Assembly (NCBI GenBank): GCA_965153355.1
Contig: OZ231126.1
Span: forward strand, 5,704,001 to 5,768,000
Reading direction: 5' to 3'
From: Flaccisagitta enflata
Lineage: Eukaryota > Chaetognatha > Sagittoidea > Aphragmophora
Length of the DNA: 64,000 nucleotides
Below, piece after piece: positions 1 through 16,024 of the stretch. The notes under the pieces are model-generated. The model was given only the letters and a program-made list of their open reading frames with translations. It did not search any database and was not told where the DNA came from. How positions within the stretch are numbered: position 1 is the stretch's first letter; every line of letters starts with the position of its first letter. The position numbers and the translations under genes are program-made.

Positions 1-187
1 AATAATAAATACGCGAACTTAATTGGATAGATGATAAATAGCGGGCTATACGAGTATTGCATTTTTTGCTCACGCATAATGTTAATGTTCATAAAAAGTC
101 AAATTTAAATCAAGAAAATTTTAGAATTATCGCTCTAAATACCTAACCTATTTGTAACATCAATGACGATGATTGACACATGAGTAT

Positions 188-2187
188 TAGGACAGGGGTT
201 CTGACACAGATTTTGGCAGATCCTTCTTGTTAACGGCACTTTGGCTCAAAATCAATGTAGTATTAATGTTCTGCCTTCAAAAGTCGCATTGGGTATCAGG
301 AAATTGTGACCGCCACCCCCCCACCCCCCCTCAGAAGGTGGTGACCTCTAAAGATTAAGCAATTCGCCTTCTTTTGCTAATAAATTCTAAATGGATCATT
401 CAAAAAGCCTGGTGATGGTCTCATTTGAAAGGTATTTACGTGGAGAACATGAAAGATTACTGATATGAAAGAGGGGTCCCAAGGGGGGCCCTTAAGGGGC
501 CCCTAAAGTGATTGAAGGGGCCCTCAAAGCATCCAATACATGAAAATGTGCAATGATTCGTTAAAAAAACTAGGTAATGGTGTCATTTAAAACGATTCTA
601 CCCATAGAATATGAAAAATTACTGATATGGAAGAGGGGGCTCCAAAGGGGCCCCTAAAGAACCCCAAAGAGGTAAAAGGGGCCCTTGAAGGATCTATAAC
701 CATGAAAATGTAGATTGGACTCTTTGATAAATCTAATTGTGGTGTTTTTGGAAGGTATCTATGTGGAGAACATGAAATGTTATTGACATGGATGATGGGG
801 TCCCCAGGTGGCTGCTTAGCGCCCCCAAAGGGATTGAAGAGGACCCCAAAGGATCTAAAGTCTTGAAAATTCAAAATGAATTGTTCAAAAAATCTGGAAG
901 TGGTCTCATTTAGAAGGTATTTACATAAAAAACTTAAAATGTTACTGATATGGAAAATTTGGTTTCCAAGGGGCCCCTAAGGAGCCGCTAAGGAGTAAAA
1001 GAGGGCCCCAATGAATCCAAAATCATGAAAATCTTTAATTGTTTTAGTTTTCTCCAAAAAGCCAAACCGAAATAAACAGATAGGTATACAGATAGACAGA
1101 CACACAAAAAGACAGACACACAAAAAGACAGACAGACATTTGTGTCAAGATTTTTGCTTAATCTTGACACATAGGAGTTGACATCCATAACTGATTGCCC
1201 AGCTAAACTCAACTGAACTCCACACTCTGCACTCCCTTGGTTTATCCGCCCATTTGTCTATCTTTTTGTCCGTCCCTCTGTCTGTATACCTATCTGTTTG
1301 TTTATTTTGGTCTGTCTTTTAGAGAAGACTATGACAATTCAAGATTTTCATGATTTTGGATTCATTGGGGTCCTCTTTTACTCCTTAGCGGCTCCTTAGG
1401 GGCCCCCTGGGAACCAAATTTTCCATATCAGTTATGTTTTATGTTTATATGTAAATACCTCCTAAATAAGACCACTACCAGATTTTTTGAACAATTCATT
1501 TTAAATTTTCAAGGCTTTAGATCCTTAAGGGTCCTCTTCATTCCCTTTGGGGGCCCTAAGCGGCCACCTAGGGACCCCATCATCCATGTCAATAACATTT
1601 CATATTCTCCATGTAGATACCTTCCAAAAACACGACAATCAGATTTATCAAAGAGTCCAATCTACATTTTCATGGTTATAGATCCTTCTAGGGCCCCTTT
1701 AACCTCTTTGGGGTTCTTTAGGGGCCCCTTTGGCGCCCCCTCTTCCACATCAGTAATTTTCATATTCTATGGGTAGAAACGTTTTAAATGACACCATTAC
1801 CTAGTTTTTTTAACAAATCATTGCACATTTTCATGTATTGGATGCTTTGGGGGCCCCTTCAATCACTTTAGGGGCCCCTTAAGGGCCCCCCCTTGGGACC
1901 CCTCTTTCATATCAGTAATCTTTCATGTTCTCCACGTAAATACCTTTCAAATGAGACCATCACCAGGCTTTTTGAATGATCCATTTAGAATTTATTAGCA
2001 AAAGAAGGCGAATTGCTTAATCTTTAGAGGTCACCACCTTCTGAGGGGGGGGTGGGGGGTGGCGGTCACAATTTCCTGATACCCAATGCGACTTTTGAAG
2101 GCAGAACATTAATACTACATTGATTTTGAGCCAAAGTGCCGTTAACAAGAAGGATCTGCCAAAATCTGTGTCAGAACCCCTGTCCTA
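188..2187. mobile_element. 2.0-kb foldback element with hAT-type 8-bp target duplication
   Basis: The element is exactly 2000 bp, bounded by direct repeats ATGAGTAT at 180-187 and 2188-2195. It begins TAGGACAGGGGTTCTGAC and ends with the reverse complement. Long arms (about 188-1045 and 1335-2187) are nearly perfect inverted copies. Each arm is itself built from about five degenerate ~150-bp units rich in GGGGCCCC. The centre has CAGACAGACA simple sequence. There is no transposase, so it is non-autonomous. The 8-bp duplication and TAGG end suggest hAT-superfamily mobilisation (inference). Confidence 0.85.
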
Positions 2188-2739
2188 ATGAGTATGGACT
2201 GAAATTGGGACGGACAATCGATTTTGAATTGCAATATTTTGGTGTATAAAACGAATTTGTGGGGACAAAATTTAAAACCAAAAATCCTATATCAAGTAAA
2301 AGGCTTCCATGAGAAATGGAATGTAAAGAAAAAAGGTGATAAGGACGCTTATGGTAGCGACGACAAATAAAAATAAGGCACGACGCATGATAGAAAATTC
2401 ACAGAAAAGATAGAAATTCAAAGAAATAAAAGGAAATATGGAACCCCAAGTTGAAACGAATGTGCAGTTCTACTGTCCGCCATCCAGGCTTCATCACTTC
2501 ATCAGCATTTGGACAATAAGTACGAGAGTAACGACGCGATGTAGCACATTTTCGCGAACAATTAGGGGTAAAATAGTCATGGTTGACTGCCGTATTCCAC
2601 TTGAGATGAGATCGATCAGGGCTACATGCAATAAAGACAACCGTGTGGAAAATGTGAAAAACCTTTATTCTACGTCCATAGAAACAAGCTCCTGAATTTG
2701 AGGCATGTGTGGTGATGATCAGGGTTCCGCCCAGTAGTC

Positions 2740-2895
2740 CTTCGGTACTTAGGTCAAGGGACCAACATATTACACCCACTATAGGCGAATTTCCGTTATT
2801 GCCCACATAGAATTGACATGAAGAGACCAAGTTTTTAGATCCATTTTTAGGCGAATTTCCGCTAGTTTTGCTTCCGTTATAGCGGGATTTAACTG
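2740..2895. mobile_element. Fragment with pogo/Tigger-like right end
   Basis: The sequence CCGTTATAGCGGGATTTAAC ends in CTG followed by TA. This resembles the inverted terminal sequence CAGTTAAATCCCGC of pogo/Tigger-like elements. The left end was not identified. Confidence 0.45.
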
Positions 2896-2977
2896 TACTT
2901 CATCCCAGTTGTCCTACTAACCCACTAAAACTAACAGTCACTAGTCCTATTTACCAATAGTTCTACCATCCACTATA

Positions 2978-3243
2978 CAGTCTACGGACATTACGGTATC
3001 TGTAAATATGTCAGCAGTTTGGCATATCTAGACAATGAAATCTCTCATTCTGGTACATTTCAACAGATTGAGATCTCTCATTCTACTGTGATAAATCTTG
3101 TAGAATGAAAAATCTCAATGCATTATAATGTGCCAGAATGAGATATCTCAATGCGTTGAAACTTGTCAGAATGAAAGATCTCAAGGCGTTCAAATATACC
3201 AAACTGCTGATTTATCTACAAATACCGTTTTGTCCACTGACTG
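2978..3243. mobile_element. MITE with ~45-bp terminal inverted repeats
   Basis: The left end CAGTCTACGGACATTACGG and the inverted right end match over about 45 bp with mismatches, including the shared TCAGCAGTTTGG block. The centre carries four degenerate copies, in both orientations, of an AGAATGAGA(G/T)ATCTC motif. TA precedes the left end; the right flank is CA, so the duplication is not intact. Confidence 0.65.
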
Positions 3244-3354
3244 CATAGTCAAGGTTCATTTAAGTAATTGTTTATTTATAACGATTTGAAGCATTGATTA
3301 CTAACCCAATTTTACCTCAATGATAACCATGCTGGAGAGAACTAATTAAAGCTT

Positions 3355-3360
3355 TTTATT
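3355..3360 (-). promoter_or_regulatory. Candidate poly(A) signal of the clarin-like gene
   Basis: AATAAA on the minus strand lies about 13 bases after the TGA stop at 3373-3375. It is the nearest canonical hexamer. A very short 3' UTR is implied if it is used. Confidence 0.4.
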
Positions 3361-3372
3361 TTCATCCTCCCC

Positions 3373-5291
3373 TCAATAAATCATTACGTCGTGCATGTTC
3401 ACTTCCGCGTTGTAATCTTTCTTCCCGCAGCAGCAGCAGCAGAATTTCATCTCCGCCGCATCGTTGCCCTCGGCGGCGCCGCCGCAGACTCCTCCGGCTG
3501 CCGCGGCCACGGCCACCAGCGCCAGCAGCTGCGCGGCGGCGGCGGCGGGAAGCAGCCAAAAAGACCATTGCAAAAAAGTGACGTCTTTTGAGATCCAGAA
3601 TTTATCGCGTTCGACTTGTGTGAGAATGTCCTGGGATAGCCAAGCCGCGAAGACGGCCAAGTACAAAGCGATCAAAATGATCGTCAAGAGTAAAGAGACC
3701 ACGTTGACGAAACATAACCCGATGGGACCTGGTAACGAGAGAAAAGGGGGAGGAGGGTGGACAATTGGGGGGGGGGTGATTAGGGAGCGAGGGAAATGGA
3801 CACGCGCGTTTCATCCATTAGAGTCAAACGTCTACTTACTCATAGGAGAATTCTCAGAACACTCGTTGCTTAAGTGAAGCTTATATTGTCTTAATCTTAG
3901 CCAGATTCAATTTTTTTTCAAGATTATTTTTTTTTCTTGATTGAAAACTAGAAAAGTCTGTCACTCCCTAGGCTGAGAAGAGAAAAAAATACTCTACTAG
4001 AATCCTTACTGGATAACTCATTCAGACAAATATTTTGACTAACCAAAGCAGGAAAAGAAATTAATCAAAGGTAAATAAAACAATGAAAGAGCGAGGTTCA
4101 TTATTTCAGATGAGTTACTAGCAGATTTGTGATTGAGGAAAGTCGTTATAAGAACGAACGTGGTTATGAATGCATGTCAAGGAAGAAACTGTCTGAGGGT
4201 AGAAGACTGTTGGCATGTGCGGCTTGTTTTTAAGTCCACTAGACGCAAATCAATAAATCCGCAACTGCTTACCTTGCGCCGTTCTGAAGGGTTTTGTGAG
4301 GAGATTGAGCAGGCACAAAGCCGTGGAGGAGATGTTGAGAATGACGACGACGATGGCGAGAATCAAAATCACCACCCAAAATCCAAACGGAAACAAAGAC
4401 TCGTCCCGGATGTAACTGAACACGCTGATCGCAGACTCGCGACCTTTGGTACCGAAACCAGAATCGAACACTTTCGTACCCTGGGTTTAGATAAAGGATG
4501 TAATTGACAGAAGTCAAAAAGCTAAAGCTATAAAATGTAACAGCACAAAATGACCATTCTTGCCAAAACAAGAATCGAAAACTTTGATGCGAGATTTAAG
4601 AGGGGGAAGGTGAGGGGAGACATGGGAGCAGCGCTGGGCCGGGGGAAAAGGAGACAGGGTGGGTTATAAAGATTCATGAGCGGAGAAGATATGCAGGCGT
4701 GGAGAAAATCCCGAGAGTGGTAGCGTGGTTTCAAACTGTTCAACTCAAGACATTGGTAGCAAAGAGAATTATGAAATTGAAAAAGAAGACCATTGGCTAA
4801 TCTTGTCCAATTCCATACCAGCAGACAAGGTCAACATACCAACACAATCTTCTTTTAGTCGCGTGCACGCGACTACACCCCAGTTTGTCCGTCTGTCTGT
4901 CCGTCACACTTTTACTTCTTACATCAATTTTATTTTTTTAAGTCATTTAGGGTATACTAAGTCATTCTGACTTATTTTAAGTCATTCTAAGTTAATCTGT
5001 AAGTCTCGCACGCGACTTGTAAGTGTTGGCCTCGTTTTTACTGATACGAATTCTCACCCGAAACAAGCCGAAATGAACGAAGCCTTTTCCTTTGTCGGCC
5101 GGGGGGCTGTGTTGAGTTGAGTTTTTGAAGGGTTCACTTTGGATCCAATAATTGGTGGCCAACGAAATGCAAATAAGCAAGAAGCTGGCCAAGCTTAGTA
5201 AAAGAGCCACTACAAAATAGCACCGTCTCCGACCTTCAACCATTGTCTTTTTTTTCTTTCTTTTTACGTGCGCCGCGCCAACGCACGCCAA
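3373..5291 (-). CDS. Clarin-like four-pass membrane protein (3 exons)
   Basis: Exons on the minus strand are 5291-5058, 4480-4273 and 3728-3373, joined in phases 0 and 1, giving 265 residues from the first ATG (a second in-frame ATG lies at residue 17). I see four hydrophobic segments near residues 26-47, 115-138, 151-178 and 203-228. The first extracellular loop carries FGLFR followed by GTKVFDSGFG. The TM2-TM3 junction reads LLNLLTKPFRTAQGPIGL, which matches the KPF..L.GP.GL stretch of vertebrate clarin-1. The end, DVMIY, recalls the DLMY end of clarin-1. Clarins are small tetraspan proteins of hair-cell and photoreceptor membranes; the family call rests on topology plus these motifs. Oddities are a long Ala-rich stretch in TM4 and after it, and a run of five cysteines about 20 residues from the C-terminus, a plausible palmitoylation site. 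Vertebrate clarin-1 is about 230 residues, so this tail is longer. Intron 1 holds a short repeat element. Confidence 0.82.
4855..5036 (-). mobile_element. Tag-hairpin element (tag AGTCGCGTGC) in clarin intron 1
   Basis: Read on the minus strand, a GAGGCC-type 5' end and the tag AGTCGCGTGC begin about 20-45 bases after the clarin exon 1 donor. The 3' end is the hairpin AGTCGCG/CGCGACT followed by AAAA, with a GGACGGACAGAC core next to it. Confidence 0.6.
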
Positions 5292-5789
5292 CGCACGTCA
5301 ATATGAGGCGGAGTCCGTTAGTTGGTCGGTCGGTAATGCATTCGTTCAAAGATCTTTTTGGCTTTTTGGCTCGTTTTTTCTTTTTGGCTGCCTAATTTAT
5401 CAACCGGTAAAAGGGGTAAATTCAGCCATCATCAAGTTTAAACGAGTCGGTATTTTAAAATCAAATCTAGCCATAATTTTTAGTTTGTTTTTTTTTCAAT
5501 TGTTTGAGTTGCAAAGCAGTTATAAGTCAACTCTGTTGACCAGGCGGAGACAGAAAAACAGTCTCAAGCATCATGCTTATCAATTATCACCCTATAAAAG
5601 AAAACCGTAAGTAGAAAAAATAATAATATACCATATTTTTGCAAAAGGTAACGTCAAGAGGAATCAGTTAACAACAACAAGGAGGGCTACGGGGGGTCAA
5701 ACGAAACGTTACGGGATACAACTCGCTGGAAAAAAAAAATTTGAAAAAAAAATGTTTGAAAAAATGACATGAACAACAAGATATAGCGA

Positions 5790-6130
5790 TGGAGTGCCGG
5801 AATCAGCTAAAACTGGCTTTCCCCCCGCCATCATCTGTTTTCTTTGCTTAAATGCTGTCAAACGAGCCGTCGCGCGATTTTCAAATCGATCGGGAACCAT
5901 CGTTAGGGTGACCATGAAGTTTCCATAAATATCTATAGCAGAGGAAAAATTTGTATAATAAAGATATTGGTTCCAATGCTAATTCAATACAAACTTCAAC
6001 CACTCCCTAACGATGGTTCCCAATCGAATTGAAGGTGAAGGTCGCGCGACGGCTCGTTAGAAAGGAATTTAGCAAAAGAAAACAATGAAGGGGGGGGGGG
6101 GGGAAGCCAGTTTCGCCCGTCTTTGGCACC
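5790..6130. repeat. Inverted repeat (foldback), arms ~120 bp, loop ~90 bp
   Basis: The left arm (5793-5912) contains CGAGCCGTCGCGCGA and GGGAACCATCGTTAGGG; the right arm (6003-6130) has their reverse complements in order. The arms have diverged by small indels. Confidence 0.75.
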
Positions 6131-6331
6131 CTGACACACGTAGTATCCATGCATGCGACGTTCTAAAGGGCTCAATCAGTTATCTTTTACTACCATACAA
6201 CAACAAACGCAATCCAATGTGGACAGATCTGCTCGAGAGTTAGCCAACAAAAACCTTCTAGCAAGGTAAGCATTGTGTAAAATACTGTTAGCTCCTTCCA
6301 AAAGCTAAAAAAAAACGAAACAAGGTTATTA

Positions 6332-6566
6332 GACCTAAGTCGCGTGCGTCGGCACTTTCAAAAAAAGTCAGGCAGACAGACAGACAAACTTTTTTTTTTC
6401 AAAAAGACATTTGAAACAGCTGTTTACTACTCCAAGCTTCTTCTCCACTACTTAAAACGCGATAAAAAGCTTTTAGAACAACTTTGTGACGGACCGACGG
6501 ACCGACCGACAGACGGACGTACCGACGGACCGAAAAGTGGCTTTTAGAGTTGCATAGCACGCGACT
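6332..6566 (+). mobile_element. Tag-hairpin element (tag AGTCGCGTGC)
   Basis: The 5' tag AAGTCGCGTGC and 3' end GCACGCGACT-AAAA flank a GGACGGACCGACCGAC core. The inner left side of the 3' hairpin is degraded here. Confidence 0.55.
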
Positions 6567-7389
6567 AAAAAGTAAACGAGATACCGATGGATCGCTGAAC
6601 GGACGGACCGACAAACGGACAAAGTGGGATGTAGAGTCGCGTAACACTTGGGTGCTACACATAGCAAAAGTTGGTTACTTCTTTTCACCCTTTTTACCTA
6701 ATATAGAGTGGCCAAATTTATGACCCTTACTATTTTTATTTCATCAAAAATCGTTTATCTTCCATTTTTTTGAAAATTGTTTATCTTCCGTTTTTTTGAA
6801 AATTGTTTTTGAGAACCTAATTTGCACAATGCAGTGGGATAAAACAATGTGCTGACATTTTTTGAATTAACTTTTTCAAATTTTTACTCTGCGTAGAATT
6901 GTAAATCTGCCTTTTCATAAGCTCTTTCATAGCTTATATTTTTATATCTTAGTTTATTTTTACACATATCATGATTTTTTGAAACAAATAGTTGTCCTTT
7001 TTGTAACAAGACTACACAGGATTTTACTGAATTCAGGGAAATTTGTGAAAATTTTAAGGCCAAAACAAAAACGGAAGATGAAGGAATTTAAAAAAAAATA
7101 AAATAGTCATCTTTATGATTTTTGCTTCTTCACATTACCCAATTAGGTTAAAGGGATACTCCCAACTTTTGCTATGTGAAGCACCCAAGCGTAACACGCT
7201 TCTAAAATCTTTCAGTAGACGCGTATCCTGTCAAGCGCTTGGCTGTATCCAAGTTTCCAAAATACAGCATAAAAGAAAAAGTCTAAATAAGCGCATTTAA
7301 GGGAAAAAATTTCTAAGACGATACAGATCTTTTGTTAGCACTCAGAACTTTACTCCCGAACTGATTGTCCATTTGAATCCATTCATAAC

Positions 7390-7420
<31 letters not shown>

Positions 7421-8547
7421 TAAAAAGGGTAACTAAAAGAGGCCGTGCTTTCGGCGATGATAGGGAAAAAAAAAGAAATAATCGTATATCGGAATAATGT
7501 TTTTGTACATATACACAGAAGTTTGAAATCAAGTATCAAAATAAAATGACGATCACGTTATTGGTGGTAGAAATAAAAACAATCTATGTGTAAATCATAT
7601 CAGGAAACGAAAAATGACGATTTTGACTTGATTGTTCGGAGCGTTTGTATCATATTCCGGGTATATGCTATATATGTAGAAAATACTGAATTCACACTAA
7701 AGTTTCTCTTTCAACAAATTCAATTCAAGGGCTAAAATATTACTAGTGAGTAAAATTTTTTCAATCGACGTAAAAACTGTTAAAGACTCTAAGCTAATGA
7801 CAAAGAAGCGATTGTGTGAACCAGGCTAATGAGGCAAGAAACAGAAAAAAGGATAACAGTGTCGGAGCCGGAGGGCAACAGACTGTGGCTCAGTGGCCAA
7901 GTACTCGGCTACACAAGTCTGCGCAGTGGCGAAGCACTTTGCCGCGTAATCTGCTGCACAGTAATCTGTGTGCGGAGGCGCCGATTGTCCGAATAATTAA
8001 CAGTAAAACAAAAAAACGGATCTTTTTTCCGATGATTATGAAAATTAAATTAACAAGAGACAGACGGAAAAGACCGACGGCGCGCTAAGTCAAATGATAG
8101 TAAGGATGTTTATTTATTTGTACTAGTATCTTATTATCAATACACTAGAAATTGACAGTCTGGGAGCTAATTGCTGTCTATCATCGGACCGAGCGATTTA
8201 TTCAAGGAATCTTTTATAGTAGGATGCTCTCGGTTTTCTTTCCTGAAATATTCAAAAATACTTATGTTAAAAATCCACAAAAAATCCCCGAAAAACGAAC
8301 GTCGATCAGTAAAAAAAATAAGTCAACGGAACAGACAAATGGAATGAACAGATAAGATATAAAAAGTCACGCCACTTTTGACTATCAATTGCGAAACGTA
8401 ACAAAACATAGTGGGCAACATGCGATGTAACAAAGAAAAGATTACCAAACTCGAGGGCCGAGGCTTAGGCGTAATCGTTGCATTGTATCAAGGTCGGGCT
8501 GGAATAAAATCCGTATGGCACCGGGAAGTTGTACTGCTTAGGGCGTG
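6567..8547. other. Intergenic AT-rich DNA without a recognised gene
   Basis: About 2 kb between repeat elements. It contains an (AAC)n microsatellite near 7387-7421. I see no ORF with coding character on either strand. Confidence 0.6.
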
Positions 8548-8684
8548 TTTCTAGTGAAGATGAAAAACGCGTTTATTCCCATTGAATGCGTTTACAGCGT
8601 GAACACATATGAATTTCTATCGTTCCACCAGAGAGTGAGCAAACGTTAAAAACGCGATCGTTTCTGACTAGAAACACCCCCTGA
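8548..8684. mobile_element. Short MITE with TIR GGCGTGTTTCTAGT
   Basis: The left end AGGGCGTGTTTCTAGT and right end CTAGAAACACCCCCTG are inverted repeats, continuing through AAAACGCG on both sides. No clear target duplication was found, so the superfamily is open (PIF/Harbinger or hAT). Confidence 0.55.
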
Positions 8685-8992
8685 TTATAACCAGTACGAC
8701 GAATACCTCAAAGAAATGAGGAGACAAATCACAGTTATGAAAATTTCCGGCTTAATCAATAATCAACTTCGTTCGAGAAATGGGATCTTTGACGGAAGGA
8801 ATCGGTTTGGAAACAGGGCAGGTTGAAACGTAATGAGAGTTGGACGTTACGACAATATCGTCATGCTAAATAACGAACATAAAGAGCTTACTGCTTATCA
8901 CCTTTATCAGCATGCATATAAGTTCAGCACCAATGTAAACAAGACTATCAGCGCATGCACTCGTAAAGGTACCGGGAGAGAAACATACACGA

Positions 8993-8998
8993 AGAGAG

Positions 8999-9088
<90 letters not shown>

Positions 9089-9117
9089 TGAAAGAAACAA
9101 AGCCGTTACTGAAAGTA

Positions 9118-9197
<80 letters not shown>

Positions 9198-9200
9198 CAA
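8993..9200. repeat. (GAAA)n microsatellite
   Basis: Two long GAAA runs are separated by about 30 bp of unique sequence. ORFs across it encode only ERKK or FLSF repeats. Confidence 0.97.
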
Positions 9201-9269
9201 TCAAGCCAAGAGAGAAATGCAGCAAATGAAACAGGCAAATCACATTTGTTACATTTGTTACTGAGACCT

Positions 9270-9434
9270 CTCAGGCCTTGGGATTGTCCGCATGCTCCGA
9301 AGCTTTGAATCTCAGGCCATGGGATTGGGAATGAGTCCCGCGACCTGGAATCTCAGGCCATTGAATTGTCGATGCGCCCCGAGCCCTGGAATCTCAAGCC
9401 ATGGAATCGTCGATGAGCCCCGAGACCTAGAATC

Positions 9435-9450
<16 letters not shown>
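9270..9450. repeat. About 41-bp tandem repeats across the cyclin D stop codon
   Basis: About four to five degenerate copies of a unit containing AATCTCAGGCCATGGGATTG occur. The copy nearest the gene encodes the last residues and TGA stop of cyclin D; the others lie in the presumed 3' UTR. Copies differ by point changes, so the duplications are not all recent. Confidence 0.8.
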
Positions 9451-15484
<6,034 letters not shown>

Positions 15485-15485
<1 letters not shown>

Positions 15486-15496
15486 TCTCGCATCTC
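15485..15496 (-). promoter_or_regulatory. Minimal uORF touching the cyclin D start codon
   Basis: Just upstream of the chosen start the minus strand reads ATG CGA GAA TGA. The TGA stop shares its last bases with the cyclin start (ATGA overlap). A possible 3' splice site (TTTTACAG) lies a few bases further upstream, so the uORF exists in the mRNA whether or not a 5'-UTR intron is removed there. A stop/start overlap of this sort could allow termination-reinitiation. The effect on expression is inference. Confidence 0.35.
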
Positions 15497-16024
15497 AGAT
15501 CTGTAAAAGAGTGCAGAAGAGAAACTCCATGATGAAATTGCTAATGACGAGGAAAGAGAAAGGGAAATCTCCAATAAGTTATGAATCAGAATGAACCCTC
15601 CCCAACATACCGAATTGGCAGGAGAGTGCAAGAAGCGCGTTCTTAAATGATCCCCCTTTTGCGAAGCTCATTCATCTCTAAAAGAAAGTCGAAACGAAGA
15701 GATAAGGCAATTAAAAAAACAAAACAAATAACAATGATGCAATTTATCGACGATGAAGACAGTATCAGCGCTTACAATCAGGAAGATAAAATCGACCACC
15801 CAACTAGACATTCTAAAAGTGGTACACCTAAAAAGATAGGTATTATGGATGGACGGAGTGTTTCTGTGGATATTCAGGATGAAACTTTTTCATCTTGTCA
15901 AATAACATATATATTTTGTTTGAATAGTCTAGGCTCTAGGGCAATTAGAAAGAGATGAAGCGGAATCGTGTTCGTTGTCAAGCTACTTGGCCCTAATGCG
16001 CCGAAACCTAACTGTCAACGAAAT
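15486..16024. other. Intergenic, ZNF839-like 3' to cyclin D 5'
   Basis: About 540 bp hold the ZNF839-like 3' UTR and the cyclin D 5' flank. I see no conserved ORF and no repeat here. This is where a compact cyclin D promoter would have to lie, unless it overlaps the neighbour. Confidence 0.5.

Noticed and set aside
587-1776. Two similar ORFs on opposite strands (95 and 111 codons) in the 2-kb foldback
   Set aside because: They are the same sequence in the two inverted arms, with no domain; not evidence for a gene.
8548-8684. hAT assignment for the short MITE with GGCGTGTTTCTAGT ends
   Set aside because: No matching 8-bp (or 3-bp) target duplication could be read at its flanks, so superfamily left open.
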